This document shows, piece after piece, positions 35,024-44,033 of a stretch of 64,000 nt of DNA. The notes below the pieces were generated by a model that saw only the letters and a list, made by a program, of their open reading frames with translations, was not told the origin of the DNA and searched no databases. The DNA lies in the NCBI GenBank assembly GCA_017457155.1, contig JAFTHZ010000007.1, forward strand, positions 31,695 to 95,694, written 5' to 3'. Both the position numbers and the translations under genes were made by a program. How positions within the stretch are numbered: the stretch's first letter is position 1; each line of letters starts with the position of its first letter. The stretch comes from Ruminococcus sp. Its GTDB lineage: Bacteria > Bacillota > Clostridia > Oscillospirales > Acutalibacteraceae.

Positions 35024-36772
35024 ATGAAAAAGTCACTTGCATTAATTCTTGCAGTTGTGATGGTTCTTTGCCTTGCACTTACAGGCTGCGGCGCCGGATC
35101 AACAGCTATGACCGTTTGTGTAGGTCCTTATCCTGACACAATCGATCCCGCACTCAACTCTGCAGTTGACGGTGCAACCTATGTTATCCATGCTTTCGCA
35201 GGTCTCGCAGGCTACGAGCAGGCAGAGGATGGCTCTCTGAAAATCGTTGCTGACTGTGCTAAGGAGCTTCCCGAGGCAGTTGCTACTGACGACGGCAAGG
35301 TTTCTTACACATTCGAGCTTAAGGACGACCTGAAGTGGTCTGACGGCTCTGAGCTGACAGCAGCAGACTTCGTTTGGGCTTGGAACAGAGCTGTTTCTCC
35401 CGACACAGCAGCTGACTACGGCTACATGTTCGACGTTATCGACGGCTACGCAGAGGCAGCTGAGGGTAAGGGCGAGCTGAACGTTACAGCTTCTGAGGAC
35501 GGCAAGTCCCTGACAGTTGTTCTGAACAACGATGTTCCCTACTTCTATGAGCTCCTTGCATTCCCCACATACATGCCCGTTAAGAAGGATGTTGTTGAGG
35601 GTAAGGAAGATTGGGCTACAAAGGCTGAGACATACATTGGCAACGGCCCCTACACTGTAACTGAGTTCACACAGTCTCAGCTGGTTATGGAGAAGAACAA
35701 GAACTACCATAACGCTGATGCTATCAAGACAGAGAAGATCGTATTCCCCTTCAACGAGGACGACGCTTCCCTGTATGCAAACTTCAAGAACGGCGCATAC
35801 ATGTTCATCGACTCTGTTCCCAACGATCAGATCAAGACTATCGAGAAGGATCATCCCGATGAGTACAAGGTAATGGGCCAGCTGGGCACATACTATGTAT
35901 GCTTCAATATGAACGATCCCGCTCTGGCAGACTTCACAGAGGAGGAGAAGGTTTCTATCCGTAAGGCTCTTGGTCTTATGCTCGAGAGAAACTACATCTG
36001 TGAGGAGATCGGTATGGCTGGTCAGCAGCCCGCTAACTCCTTCGTTCCCATCGGTCTGACAGATGCAGACGGCAAGACAGAGTTCGTTGCTACAAACGGC
36101 ACAGAGCGTGACGGTAAGGGTTACTTCAGCGTTGCTGAGGAAGACTTCTCCGCAAACTGCGAGGAGGCTATCGAGCTTCTCACAGCAGTTGCTGATTCTT
36201 CCGGCAAGTTCACAGTTGACGGCACAACTCTCACAGGCTTCCCCACACTCACATACATCACCAACGAGGGTACAGCTCACGAGCAGCTGGCTACCTACAT
36301 GCAGGGTGAGTATGCTAAGTATGGCATCACACTGAAGATTGAGGTTCAGGAGTGGAACACATTCCTCGATACCCGTAAGTCCGGTGACTACTCCATCGCA
36401 CGTAACGGTTGGCTCTCCGACTACAACGATCCTATCTCCTTCCTTGATATGTGGATCACAGAGTCCGGTAACAACGACTGCCAGTTCGGTAAGGATGCAC
36501 ACGCAGAATATGCTGGCTACTCCTACGATGGTAAGGATGGCCTCACATGGGCAGAGTCCTATGACAAGATCATTACTACTGTAAAGGCAAGCACAGATCC
36601 CGAGGAGAGATTTGAGCTTATGCACAAGGCTGAGGATATTATCATGTCCACAGGCGCAATCAGCCCCATCTACTATTACACAGATCAGTACATGTGCTCA
36701 ACTAAGATCGACGGCTTCTTCGCAAGCCCCCTGGGTTACAAGTACTTCATGTACGCAACAATCGCTGAGTAA
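35024..36772 (+). CDS. oppA: Peptide-binding lipoprotein of the ABC transporter (SBP family 5)
   Basis: The start follows GACAGGAGGAAATTCC. The 582-residue product has a lipoprotein signal with lipobox LALTGC (Cys about 21) and the extracytoplasmic solute-binding family 5 fold, including YTFELKDDLKWSDGSELTA, DFVWAWNRAVSP and, near the end, GWLSDYNDP. It captures oligopeptides outside the membrane and delivers them to OppBC. Peptide uptake suits a rumen or gut fermenter. It ends before a strong terminator. Confidence 0.93.
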   Translation: MKKSLALILAVVMVLCLALTGCGAGSTAMTVCVGPYPDTIDPALNSAVDGATYVIHAFAGLAGYEQAEDGSLKIVADCAKELPEAVATDDGKVSYTFELKDDLKWSDGSELTAADFVWAWNRAVSPDTAADYGYMFDVIDGYAEAAEGKGELNVTASEDGKSLTVVLNNDVPYFYELLAFPTYMPVKKDVVEGKEDWATKAETYIGNGPYTVTEFTQSQLVMEKNKNYHNADAIKTEKIVFPFNEDDASLYANFKNGAYMFIDSVPNDQIKTIEKDHPDEYKVMGQLGTYYVCFNMNDPALADFTEEEKVSIRKALGLMLERNYICEEIGMAGQQPANSFVPIGLTDADGKTEFVATNGTERDGKGYFSVAEEDFSANCEEAIELLTAVADSSGKFTVDGTTLTGFPTLTYITNEGTAHEQLATYMQGEYAKYGITLKIEVQEWNTFLDTRKSGDYSIARNGWLSDYNDPISFLDMWITESGNNDCQFGKDAHAEYAGYSYDGKDGLTWAESYDKIITTVKASTDPEERFELMHKAEDIIMSTGAISPIYYYTDQYMCSTKIDGFFASPLGYKYFMYATIAE

Positions 36773-36830
36773 TATTTGCTGGGCATTTTACAAAATGTGA
36801 TTTCAACACAACCAGATAACTGACTGATGA

Positions 36831-36871
36831 CCGCCGTCTCCGGGCTGGAGACGGCGGTATTTTATTTTTTT
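36831..36871 (+). terminator. Terminator of the opp operon
   Basis: CCGCCGTCTC pairs with GAGACGGCGG over a short loop, followed by TATTTTATTTTTT. Confidence 0.92.
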
Positions 36872-37102
36872 TCTGAGGATATTATCCTGTGATGCGCAGT
36901 CTGTCCGATGCTCTCAGAGTATAAGAGCTAAAGAACTCCTGATAATCGCTCCCTGATATGACAAAATAAGTACACAGAAGCTGTTATAATCGTTTCGTGA
37001 CAGCAGAAAACAGCGGTCACATCTACATTTACACCCGACGAAAGGGTGTAGTCCATGAATCGGACACATGGACGGATAATTAAGAGAAAAAGGAGTTTTT
37101 AA
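36872..37102 (+). promoter_or_regulatory. Leader of the sugar transporter with two tandem hairpins
   Basis: A TATAAT at 36985-36990 has no well-spaced -35. Downstream, TACACCC/GGGTGTA (37030-37050) and GTCCATG/CATGGAC (37051-37073) form two hairpins back to back, just before the AAGGAG of the binding protein. The arrangement could be regulatory; it matches no riboswitch I know. Confidence 0.45.
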
Positions 37103-38434
37103 ATGAAAAGAAGTCTGAGAGCAGTTGCGCTGATGGTGTGTGCTCTGATATTGACATCTGTCCTCTGGGGTTGCTCAGGTAAGGCAAAAAAAGATCCCTC
37201 TGCAGGGAAGGTCTACTACCTGAACTTCAAGCCCGAACAAGCACAGCAGTGGGAGGAGCTGGCGGAGGAGTACACCGACGAGACAGGGGTGGAGGTTACG
37301 GTTGTGACTGCTGCCTCTGACGAGTACGAGACCACCCTGAAATCAGAGATTGCAAAGACCGAGGCGCCTACCTTGTTTCAGGTTAACGGCCCTGTGGGAC
37401 TTGCCACATGGCGGGATTATTGTTATGACCTGAAGGATACAGCGGTATACGAGAACCTTGTGAGCAATGAGTTTGCTCTGGAGGACGAGGACGGACAAGT
37501 TCCTGCGGTAGCCTATGTTATTGAGACTTATGGACTCATATACAATAAGACAAAGCTTGAGGAATACTGCAACACCGAGGGTGCGGTAATAGAATCTCCA
37601 GATGAGATAAATAATTTCGAGACGCTCAAGGCGGTGGCAGAGGATATTCAGTCGAAAAAGGATGAGCTTGGTATTATGGGTGCCTTTACCTCTGCAGGAA
37701 TGGACTCAAGCTCGGACTGGAGGTTCAAGACCCATCTGGCAAACATCCCCATTTACTATGAATATAAGGACAGAGGAATAACGGAGACAGATGCCATAAA
37801 CGGAGATTATCTATCGAACTACAAGGCTATCTGGGATCTGTATATAAACAACGCTACCTGCGAGCCTGAGATGCTGTCTTCTATGACAGGAGAGGACGCC
37901 ACAAGTGAGTTTGCGCTGGGAGAAGCTGTGTTCTATCAGAACGGAACCTGGGCATACGGAGATATTGTGGGTGAGGGTCTCCTCACAGATGAGGACCTGG
38001 GAATGCTGCCAATATATATTGGTGTGGAAGGAGAAGAGAAGCAGGGTCTGTGCACAGGTTCAGAGAACTATTGGTGTGTAAACAAGCAGGCTTCGGAGGC
38101 TGATATCAAAGCTACCCTGGATTTTCTGGAGTGGGTCATCACCAGCGACGAGGGCAGAGAGGCCCTGTCTCATGAGATGGGCTTTGTGACTCCTTTCAAA
38201 ACATTTACCGAGGAGTACAGAGCAGATAACCCTCTTGTAGATATAGCAGACAAATATATTGAACAGGGCAGAGTCCCCGTGTCCTGGAACTTCGCTACTA
38301 TCCCAAGCGAAACATGGAAGGATGGTGTCGGCTCTGCACTTTTAGAGTATGCTCAGGGGACAGGTGAGTGGTCCTCTGTGGAGAAGGCCTTTGTCGAGGG
38401 TTGGAAGACCGAGTATCAGGCTTCGAGAAGATAA
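37103..38434 (+). CDS. Extracellular sugar-binding lipoprotein (SBP family 1)
   Basis: The 443-residue product has a lipoprotein signal ending in LWGC (Cys about 24) and the family 1 solute-binding fold (KVYYLNFKPEQAQQWEELAEEY, ETYGLIYNKTKLEEY, LSHEMGFVTPF). It binds an oligosaccharide or sugar outside the membrane for the two permeases that follow. A terminator-like hairpin between it and the permease genes should make it more abundant than the channel. Sugar identity cannot be read from the sequence. Confidence 0.92.
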   Translation: MKRSLRAVALMVCALILTSVLWGCSGKAKKDPSAGKVYYLNFKPEQAQQWEELAEEYTDETGVEVTVVTAASDEYETTLKSEIAKTEAPTLFQVNGPVGLATWRDYCYDLKDTAVYENLVSNEFALEDEDGQVPAVAYVIETYGLIYNKTKLEEYCNTEGAVIESPDEINNFETLKAVAEDIQSKKDELGIMGAFTSAGMDSSSDWRFKTHLANIPIYYEYKDRGITETDAINGDYLSNYKAIWDLYINNATCEPEMLSSMTGEDATSEFALGEAVFYQNGTWAYGDIVGEGLLTDEDLGMLPIYIGVEGEEKQGLCTGSENYWCVNKQASEADIKATLDFLEWVITSDEGREALSHEMGFVTPFKTFTEEYRADNPLVDIADKYIEQGRVPVSWNFATIPSETWKDGVGSALLEYAQGTGEWSSVEKAFVEGWKTEYQASRR

Positions 38435-38493
38435 GCTTTATCCCATGAGAAAAGGGATGATTAATATACTCTGATGTGCGTATACTAAGAAAA

Positions 38494-38526
38494 AGAGTGG
38501 ACGAGCCTGTACGTTCACTCTTTTTT
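38494..38526 (+). terminator. Intra-operon terminator (attenuator) after the sugar-binding protein
   Basis: AGAGTG pairs with CACTCT, extended by GAC/GT-C, and is followed by TTTTTT. It lies between the binding protein and permease genes. Confidence 0.75.
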
Positions 38527-38587
38527 GCTCACATAACTTACCCGTGCAATGCGGGATAATCTCTTGAGTCAAAGAGGATGATGTATC

Positions 38588-39430
38588 TTGACAAAAAATC
38601 TGAAAAAATATTTTCCCATATTTCTGCTGCCAACACTTGTGGCTTTTTTTATTGGGTTTCTGGTGCCGTTTGTGGTGGGTATATACCTGTCCTTCTGTGA
38701 CTTCACAACTGTTTCTGACGCGGAATTTATCGGACTGAAAAACTACGCAGACGCATTCTCTGACGGGGGATTTCTGCATGCTCTCTGGTATACGGGACTA
38801 TTCACTGTGGCATCGGTGCTGACGGTGAATGTGTTTGCCTTCTTGGTGGCACTTGTACTGACTCGTGGGATAAAGGGAACAAATTTGTTTCGTACTGTGT
38901 TCTTTATGCCTAACCTGATTGGTGGTATCGTGCTGGGCTGGATATGGCAGCTGATACTCAACGGAGTGCTTTCATACTTCGGAGTGACCCTGACCTTCAG
39001 CGCTACCTACGGTTTCCTCGGACTTCTTGTGCTGATTAACTGGCAGCAGATCGGATATATGATGATAATCTATATTGCAGGACTGCAGAACATCCCCGAG
39101 GATGTTATTGAGGCGGCACGCATTGACGGAGCATCTCCTTTGCAGATGCTTTTCAGGGTGAAGATCCCCATGCTTATGCCATCCATTACCATATGCACCT
39201 TCCTGACTCTTACCAATTCCTTTAAGCTCTTTGACCAGAATCTGGCCCTGACAAATGGTATGCCCTCGGGCAAATCCGAGATGCTGGCTCTGAACATATT
39301 CAACACCTTCTACGGCAGAGCTGGCTGGGAGGGTGTAGGTCAGGCAAAGGCGGTGGTGTTCTTCCTGATAGTTGCATCCATCGTGCTGATCCAGCTCAGA
39401 CTTACCCGCTCAAAGGAGGTGGAACAGTAA
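38588..39430 (+). CDS. Sugar ABC transporter permease (MalF/UgpA type)
   Basis: The 280-residue product has six membrane helices and the cytoplasmic EAA motif EAARIDGASPLQMLFR near residue 177. The start is a TTG with AGAGGATG about eight bases upstream; no ATG fits the family start. It forms the channel with the next permease, whose ATG shares its last base with this stop codon (TAATG). No ATPase gene is present in the operon, so a shared MsmK/UgpC-type ATPase coded elsewhere is likely. Confidence 0.9.
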   Translation: MTKNLKKYFPIFLLPTLVAFFIGFLVPFVVGIYLSFCDFTTVSDAEFIGLKNYADAFSDGGFLHALWYTGLFTVASVLTVNVFAFLVALVLTRGIKGTNLFRTVFFMPNLIGGIVLGWIWQLILNGVLSYFGVTLTFSATYGFLGLLVLINWQQIGYMMIIYIAGLQNIPEDVIEAARIDGASPLQMLFRVKIPMLMPSITICTFLTLTNSFKLFDQNLALTNGMPSGKSEMLALNIFNTFYGRAGWEGVGQAKAVVFFLIVASIVLIQLRLTRSKEVEQ

Positions 39431-40263
39431 TGAAAGCCAAGAAGCAGAACCTGATTTTTACAATTATTTTTTCTGTGTTGTCCCTGCTTTATGTTGTACC
39501 CCTTGTGATAGTATTAATAAACTCTCTGAAGAAAAAGGCCTTTGTATCCCGATATCCCTTTGCTTTGCCAAACAGCAGGTCCTTTGCGGGTATCTCCAAC
39601 TACAGGGGAGGAATTGAGAAGACGGAGTTTTTCAGGGCAATGGGAGGGTCACTAATAATCACTGTGCTGTCAGTAATGCTTATTATCCTGTGCACCTCTA
39701 TGTGCGCATGGTATATTATTCGTGTCCGCAATAAATTAACAAAGCTTATGTACTTTCTTTTTGTATTCTCCATGGTGGTACCTTTTCAGATGGTGATGTT
39801 CACCCTGTCAAAGACCGCGGACTTTCTTCATCTGAACAATCCTGTGGGCATATCCCTTGTATATCTGGGGTTTGGCGCAGGGTTGGCGGTGTTTATGTTC
39901 AGCGGATTCTTGAAGAGTATTCCCCTGGAAATAGAGGAGGCAGCAGCCATCGACGGCTGCGGACCTGTCAGAACATTCTTCGTTGTTGTGGTTCCCATAC
40001 TGAAACCGACTCTCATCTCTGTCACTATTCTCCAGACTATGTGGATATGGAACGATTATCTTCTGCCCTACCTTGTATTAGACAGAAAACGCTACTCCAC
40101 CATTCCCATCGCTGTCCAGTACCTGAGGGGCGGATACGGAGCTGTGGATATGGGCGCTATGATGGCGGTGCTGGTGTTGAGTATTGTGCCCATCCTTGTG
40201 TTCTATTTCTTCTGTCAGAAGTATATTGTCAAGGGAGTCTTGGCGGGTGCTGTCAAGGGATGA
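39430..40263 (+). CDS. Sugar ABC transporter permease (MalG/UgpE type)
   Basis: The 277-residue product has six membrane helices and EAA motif EAAAIDGCGPVRTFF near residue 176, preceded by a long first external loop (SRYPFALPNSRSFAGISNYR). It is the second channel half and is translationally coupled to the first (one-base overlap). Typical family length. It ends at a strong terminator. Confidence 0.92.
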   Translation: MKAKKQNLIFTIIFSVLSLLYVVPLVIVLINSLKKKAFVSRYPFALPNSRSFAGISNYRGGIEKTEFFRAMGGSLIITVLSVMLIILCTSMCAWYIIRVRNKLTKLMYFLFVFSMVVPFQMVMFTLSKTADFLHLNNPVGISLVYLGFGAGLAVFMFSGFLKSIPLEIEEAAAIDGCGPVRTFFVVVVPILKPTLISVTILQTMWIWNDYLLPYLVLDRKRYSTIPIAVQYLRGGYGAVDMGAMMAVLVLSIVPILVFYFFCQKYIVKGVLAGAVKG

Positions 40264-40270
40264 CCCTCAG

Positions 40271-40303
40271 AGCAAGCAGAGTTTTCTTCTGCTTGCTTTT
40301 TTT
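40271..40303 (+). terminator. Terminator of the sugar transporter
   Basis: AGCAAGCAGA pairs with TCTGCTTGCT, followed by TTTTTT. Confidence 0.92.
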
Positions 40304-40304
40304 C

Positions 40305-40333
40305 TTGAAATATCGGCTGTGATGTTGTAGAAT
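40305..40333 (+). promoter_or_regulatory. Promoter of the second LRR-dockerin gene
   Basis: TTGAAA at 40305-40310 and TAGAAT at 40328-40333, 17 nt apart, start immediately after the previous terminator's T-run. Confidence 0.75.
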
Positions 40334-40380
40334 GATTATGTATAGCGGAACTTTTCCGCGAATAATAAGGAGATGAGATT

Positions 40381-42210
40381 ATGAACAGTCTGAAAAAATG
40401 TTTATCCTTTGTTCTGGCTGCGCTGATGATGCTCAGCATTATTTCTGTTGCAACAGTATCAGTCGGTGCAAAGACAATTGTCAGGGATGGTATCAGTTAC
40501 GAGCTGGACTCCTCTGATATGACTGCAACCGTTGTAGGCTACACAAGCCGGAGCTCTGAGGATGAGGTTGTTATTTCATCAGAAGTTGATGGTTATAAGG
40601 TTGCATTCATAGCAGCAAGAACTTTTATTAATAATAAGGACATTGTATCTGTAAAGATGCCCGACAGCATCCTTTACATCAGAGACTTTGCCTTTGACGG
40701 ATGCACAAACCTGCGTGAGGTAAAGTGCTCATCCAATGTGGAGTATATCGGTAAGGGTGCATTCAGAGATTGCGTAAATCTTGGTGGTATGGATATTGGA
40801 AGCGCTGTGAAGACCATTGGCTCCGTAGCATTTAAGAACAGTGCAATCACAGAGATTGAGATTCCCGATACTTGTACATTTTTAGGTGATACTGCATTTT
40901 ATGGTTGCTCTGAGCTCGAGACAGTAAAGCTGTCCCAGTCTATTGAAACTATCTATGACAGCACTTTCTACGGTTGCTCATCTCTCAAGGAAATAGAGAT
41001 TCCCGGTAATGTCAAGAGTATAGAAGACAGAGCTTTCTATAATTGCACTACCCTTAAGAGTGTAACAATGGACGAAGGTACCGAGCAGATTCTGTTCAGA
41101 GCATTCCAGAACTGTACTTCTCTTGAGAGCATAAACCTTCCCGACAGTCTGACATATATCGGAGAGGGCGCTTTCTGGGATTGTGACAGCCTCAGACAGA
41201 TCAGCATTCCCGCAGGAGTTGAGTGTATGACATACACCTCCTTCCGCGGATGTGACAGCCTGACCACAGTACAGCTCGGTCAGGGAGTAAAGACCATAGA
41301 GAAGTATGCTTTTATGAACAACTCTTCTCTCAAGGCAATCGCCATTCCCGAAACCGTAGGAACTATTGATGAGCTTGCATTCTCCCATTGTCCCGGCCTT
41401 GTGATATACGGCAGCAAGGGCACCGAGGCACATAATTTTGCAAAGAATATGGGTCTGATCTTTGTGGGATATGAGATAAACGAGGATGGTGAGGCTGTCA
41501 TCACATCCTATGAAAGTCCCAAGGTTTCAGACGTGGAGCTTGTAGCTGAAATAAACGGCGCACCTGTTACCACTATTGCTCCCGATGCATTCAGAGACAA
41601 CGCGTCCATCAGGAGCATTACCCTCAGCAGCGGTATAACACAGGTGGGAGCTCATGCCTTTGACGGCTGTACTGCTCTTGAGAATGTTATCCTCTCTGCT
41701 GAGAGCACACACATCGGCGAGTATGCCTTTGCAAACTGCCCGAAGATCAAGAACGTCTGCCTGCCTGAGGAGGTTGCTACTCTGGACGAGGGGGCCTTCG
41801 GATTTGTTCTCTCAGGGGACGAGTATGTAGCAGCAGAAGGCTTCCATATCTACGGCTGGGTAGGTACTGCTGCTCAGAAGTACTGCGAGGACAACGGTAT
41901 TCAGTTCAGACTCGGCCTGCTCAAAGAGGTGGCAACAGACAAGATAGTTATGGGTATGAACTACGTTGAGAAGATCTACGAGGAAGGCGACGAGTTCAGA
42001 ATGATCAAGGTTCTGGGCGATACAGACTTCAGCGGCAAAGTCAACGTAAGGGACGCTTCTGCAATCCAGAAGCATGTGGCAGACCTTGTGGAGCTTAGCG
42101 AGGAAGCGCTCATCGTATCTGATACAAATCTGGATTCAAAGGTAAACGTTAAGGATGCCACCCAGATTCAGAAGTATCTGGTAGATATCATCAACAGCTT
42201 TTACCCCTGA
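40381..42210 (+). CDS. Secreted BspA-like leucine-rich-repeat protein with dockerin
   Basis: The 609-residue product starts after AATAAGGAGATGAGATT. It has a signal peptide (about 1-31), roughly ten LRR_5 repeats (for example DRAFYNCTTLKSVTM and GAFWDCDSLRQISIP), a short break near residues 340-380, further repeats, and a dockerin with loops DTDFSGKVNVRD and DTNLDSKVNVKD. It is a paralogue of the protein at 28555, with different repeat sequence. Codon use here is somewhat more AT-rich than in neighbours. Probable role: non-catalytic binding subunit on a cohesin scaffold or adhesion; inference from domains. Confidence 0.9.
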   Translation: MNSLKKCLSFVLAALMMLSIISVATVSVGAKTIVRDGISYELDSSDMTATVVGYTSRSSEDEVVISSEVDGYKVAFIAARTFINNKDIVSVKMPDSILYIRDFAFDGCTNLREVKCSSNVEYIGKGAFRDCVNLGGMDIGSAVKTIGSVAFKNSAITEIEIPDTCTFLGDTAFYGCSELETVKLSQSIETIYDSTFYGCSSLKEIEIPGNVKSIEDRAFYNCTTLKSVTMDEGTEQILFRAFQNCTSLESINLPDSLTYIGEGAFWDCDSLRQISIPAGVECMTYTSFRGCDSLTTVQLGQGVKTIEKYAFMNNSSLKAIAIPETVGTIDELAFSHCPGLVIYGSKGTEAHNFAKNMGLIFVGYEINEDGEAVITSYESPKVSDVELVAEINGAPVTTIAPDAFRDNASIRSITLSSGITQVGAHAFDGCTALENVILSAESTHIGEYAFANCPKIKNVCLPEEVATLDEGAFGFVLSGDEYVAAEGFHIYGWVGTAAQKYCEDNGIQFRLGLLKEVATDKIVMGMNYVEKIYEEGDEFRMIKVLGDTDFSGKVNVRDASAIQKHVADLVELSEEALIVSDTNLDSKVNVKDATQIQKYLVDIINSFYP

Positions 42211-42281
42211 TTCTGTTCAAAATGCAGAGTTTTCCTGTGGGAAAGCTCTATAAGTTGTGAGTGTTCACAACAGCTCAGGAC

Positions 42282-42310
42282 TTGATTTTTTCTGCTGTTT
42301 GTGGTATACT
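42282..42310 (+). promoter_or_regulatory. Promoter of the rimP-nusA-infB operon
   Basis: TTGATT at 42282-42287 and TATACT at 42305-42310, 17 nt apart. Confidence 0.75.
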
Positions 42311-42339
42311 GATAATAAGTTAATAGAAGTATTAAGTAA

Positions 42340-42363
42340 GGAGTGGGTCAGACGACCCGCTCC
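42340..42363 (+). promoter_or_regulatory. Leader hairpin of rimP
   Basis: GGAGTGGGTC pairs with GACCCGCTCC (one G-U pair) over a 4-nt loop, 24 bp before the rimP start. It may regulate the operon or protect its 5' end. Confidence 0.5.
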
Positions 42364-42386
42364 TCACTTGTTATGGAGGGATTTTT

Positions 42387-42884
42387 TTGGCTAAGACTCA
42401 GGACAATAAGTCCAAGGGCGGTTTTGTATGTGACACCGTTAGAGCCCTGTGCGAGCCCATCGCCGCAGAGTGCGGGGTGGAAATATGGGATGTCCGCTTT
42501 GTCAAGGAAGGTGCAGAGAAGTATCTTCGTGTCTTCATCGACAAGGAGGAGGGTGTCTCTATCGATGACTGCGAGGCAGTCTCACGTGCACTGGATGAGC
42601 CTCTGGAGAAGAACGACCCCATCAAGGAGCCCTATATCCTTGAGGTGAGCTCTCCCGGACTGGAGCGCGAGCTGACTCGTCCCGAGCATTTTGAGCGCTT
42701 TATGGGAGCTGACATTATGGTCAGACTCATCCGGCCCATGGAGGTGCTGGGCAGGGATTTCTCGGGTGTGCTCACAGACGCCACCAAGGACACCGTCACC
42801 ATCACCGACCACAGCGGTGAGAATCAGGTCACAATCAATAAGAAGGATGCCGCATGGATCAAGCTTGACGACTTTGATCTGTGA
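42387..42884 (+). CDS. rimP: Ribosome maturation factor RimP
   Basis: The start is a TTG seven bases after GGAGGG; no ATG in frame gives the family N-terminus. The 165-residue product shows RimP features: LCEPIAAECGVEIWDVRFVKEG, VSRALDEPLEKNDPI and YILEVSSPGLERELTRPEHF. It helps 30S subunit assembly and is the usual first gene of the nusA-infB operon. Confidence 0.95.
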   Translation: MAKTQDNKSKGGFVCDTVRALCEPIAAECGVEIWDVRFVKEGAEKYLRVFIDKEEGVSIDDCEAVSRALDEPLEKNDPIKEPYILEVSSPGLERELTRPEHFERFMGADIMVRLIRPMEVLGRDFSGVLTDATKDTVTITDHSGENQVTINKKDAAWIKLDDFDL

Positions 42885-42938
42885 TTAATATAAGGTAAGA
42901 TTATTGTTTTATATAAAGGAAAGGAATGGTTAACAAAA

Positions 42939-44000
42939 ATGGTCAACAAGGAGTTATTTGAGGCACTTGCTCTGCTGGAGAAAGAAAAGGGTATTCCCGT
43001 AGAGTATATGATCGATCAGATCAAGAGAGCAATCATCGTAGCATGTAAGAACCTTTATGGTAATGAGAATGTGGATATCACCATGGACCCTGAGAAGAAC
43101 ACCTTCACCGTCAAGCTTATCAAGCTGGTTGTTGAAGAGGTAGAGAACGAGTCCGTTGAGATATCTCTGGAGGATGCAAAGCTCATCTCCAAGCGTGCAG
43201 CAGTAGGCAAGGAGATCGGCATCAATCTGGATCCCAAGAAGTTTGGCAGAATCGCTGTCAGCGCATCCAAGAACGTTATCCACGGCGGTATCCGTGACGG
43301 AGAGAAGGGCCAGGCACTGAGAGAGTTCCAGTCAAAGTACAAGGAGCTTCTCACAGCTACCGTTGAGCGTATTGATCCCAAGACAGGCGCCGCAACCCTG
43401 AAGTTCGGCAAGGCTGAGGCTGTGCTGCCCAAGTCAGAGCAGGTGGGCGAGGAGATCCTTGAGGAGGGAGACCGCATCAAGGTTTACGTTGTAGATGTTA
43501 AGGTAGGCGACAGAGGTCCCCGTGCTATCATCTCCCGTACACACCCCGACTTTGTCAGAAAGATGTTTGAGACAGAGGTTCCCGAGATCTTCGACGGTAT
43601 CGTTGAGATCAAGTCTATCTCCCGTGAGGCAGGCTCCAGAACCAAGATGGCTGTTATCTCCAACGACCCCGAGATTGACGCAGTAGGCGCATGTATCGGT
43701 AACCGCGGTGCTCGTGTGAACACCATCGTTGAGGAGCTGGGCGGAGAGAAAATTGACATCATTGTATATGATGAGGATCCCGAGAAGTTCATCGCAGCAG
43801 CTCTCTCTCCTGCAAATGTTCTTTCAGTAGAGCTTGCAGAGGACGGCTCAAAGAGCTGCAGAGTTACTGTTCCCGACGGTCAGCTTTCCCTTGCAATCGG
43901 CAACAAAGGTCAGAATGCCCGTCTGGCGGCAAAGCTCACAGGATGGAAAATTGACATCCGTCCCGAGAGCGGTTTCTTCGGAGAAGACACCGAGGACTGA
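42939..44000 (+). CDS. nusA: Transcription termination/antitermination factor NusA
   Basis: The 353-residue product has the N-terminal RNA polymerase-binding domain (about 1-125), an S1 domain (about 135-200) and two KH domains (about 200-345) with CIGNRGARV and AIGNKGQNARLA. It lacks the acidic repeats of E. coli NusA, as is normal in Firmicutes. It modulates pausing and termination. It is second in the operon, 54 bp after rimP. Confidence 0.97.
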   Translation: MVNKELFEALALLEKEKGIPVEYMIDQIKRAIIVACKNLYGNENVDITMDPEKNTFTVKLIKLVVEEVENESVEISLEDAKLISKRAAVGKEIGINLDPKKFGRIAVSASKNVIHGGIRDGEKGQALREFQSKYKELLTATVERIDPKTGAATLKFGKAEAVLPKSEQVGEEILEEGDRIKVYVVDVKVGDRGPRAIISRTHPDFVRKMFETEVPEIFDGIVEIKSISREAGSRTKMAVISNDPEIDAVGACIGNRGARVNTIVEELGGEKIDIIVYDEDPEKFIAAALSPANVLSVELAEDGSKSCRVTVPDGQLSLAIGNKGQNARLAAKLTGWKIDIRPESGFFGEDTED

Positions 44001-44033
44001 TTTATTTAGTATTTTACCCGAGGAGGTATCACT

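Noticed and set aside
35099-36625. A 508-codon open frame on the minus strand
   Set aside because: It lies fully antisense to the oligopeptide-binding protein, has no ribosome site and reads as low-complexity Leu/Val/Cys, typical of a shadow frame.
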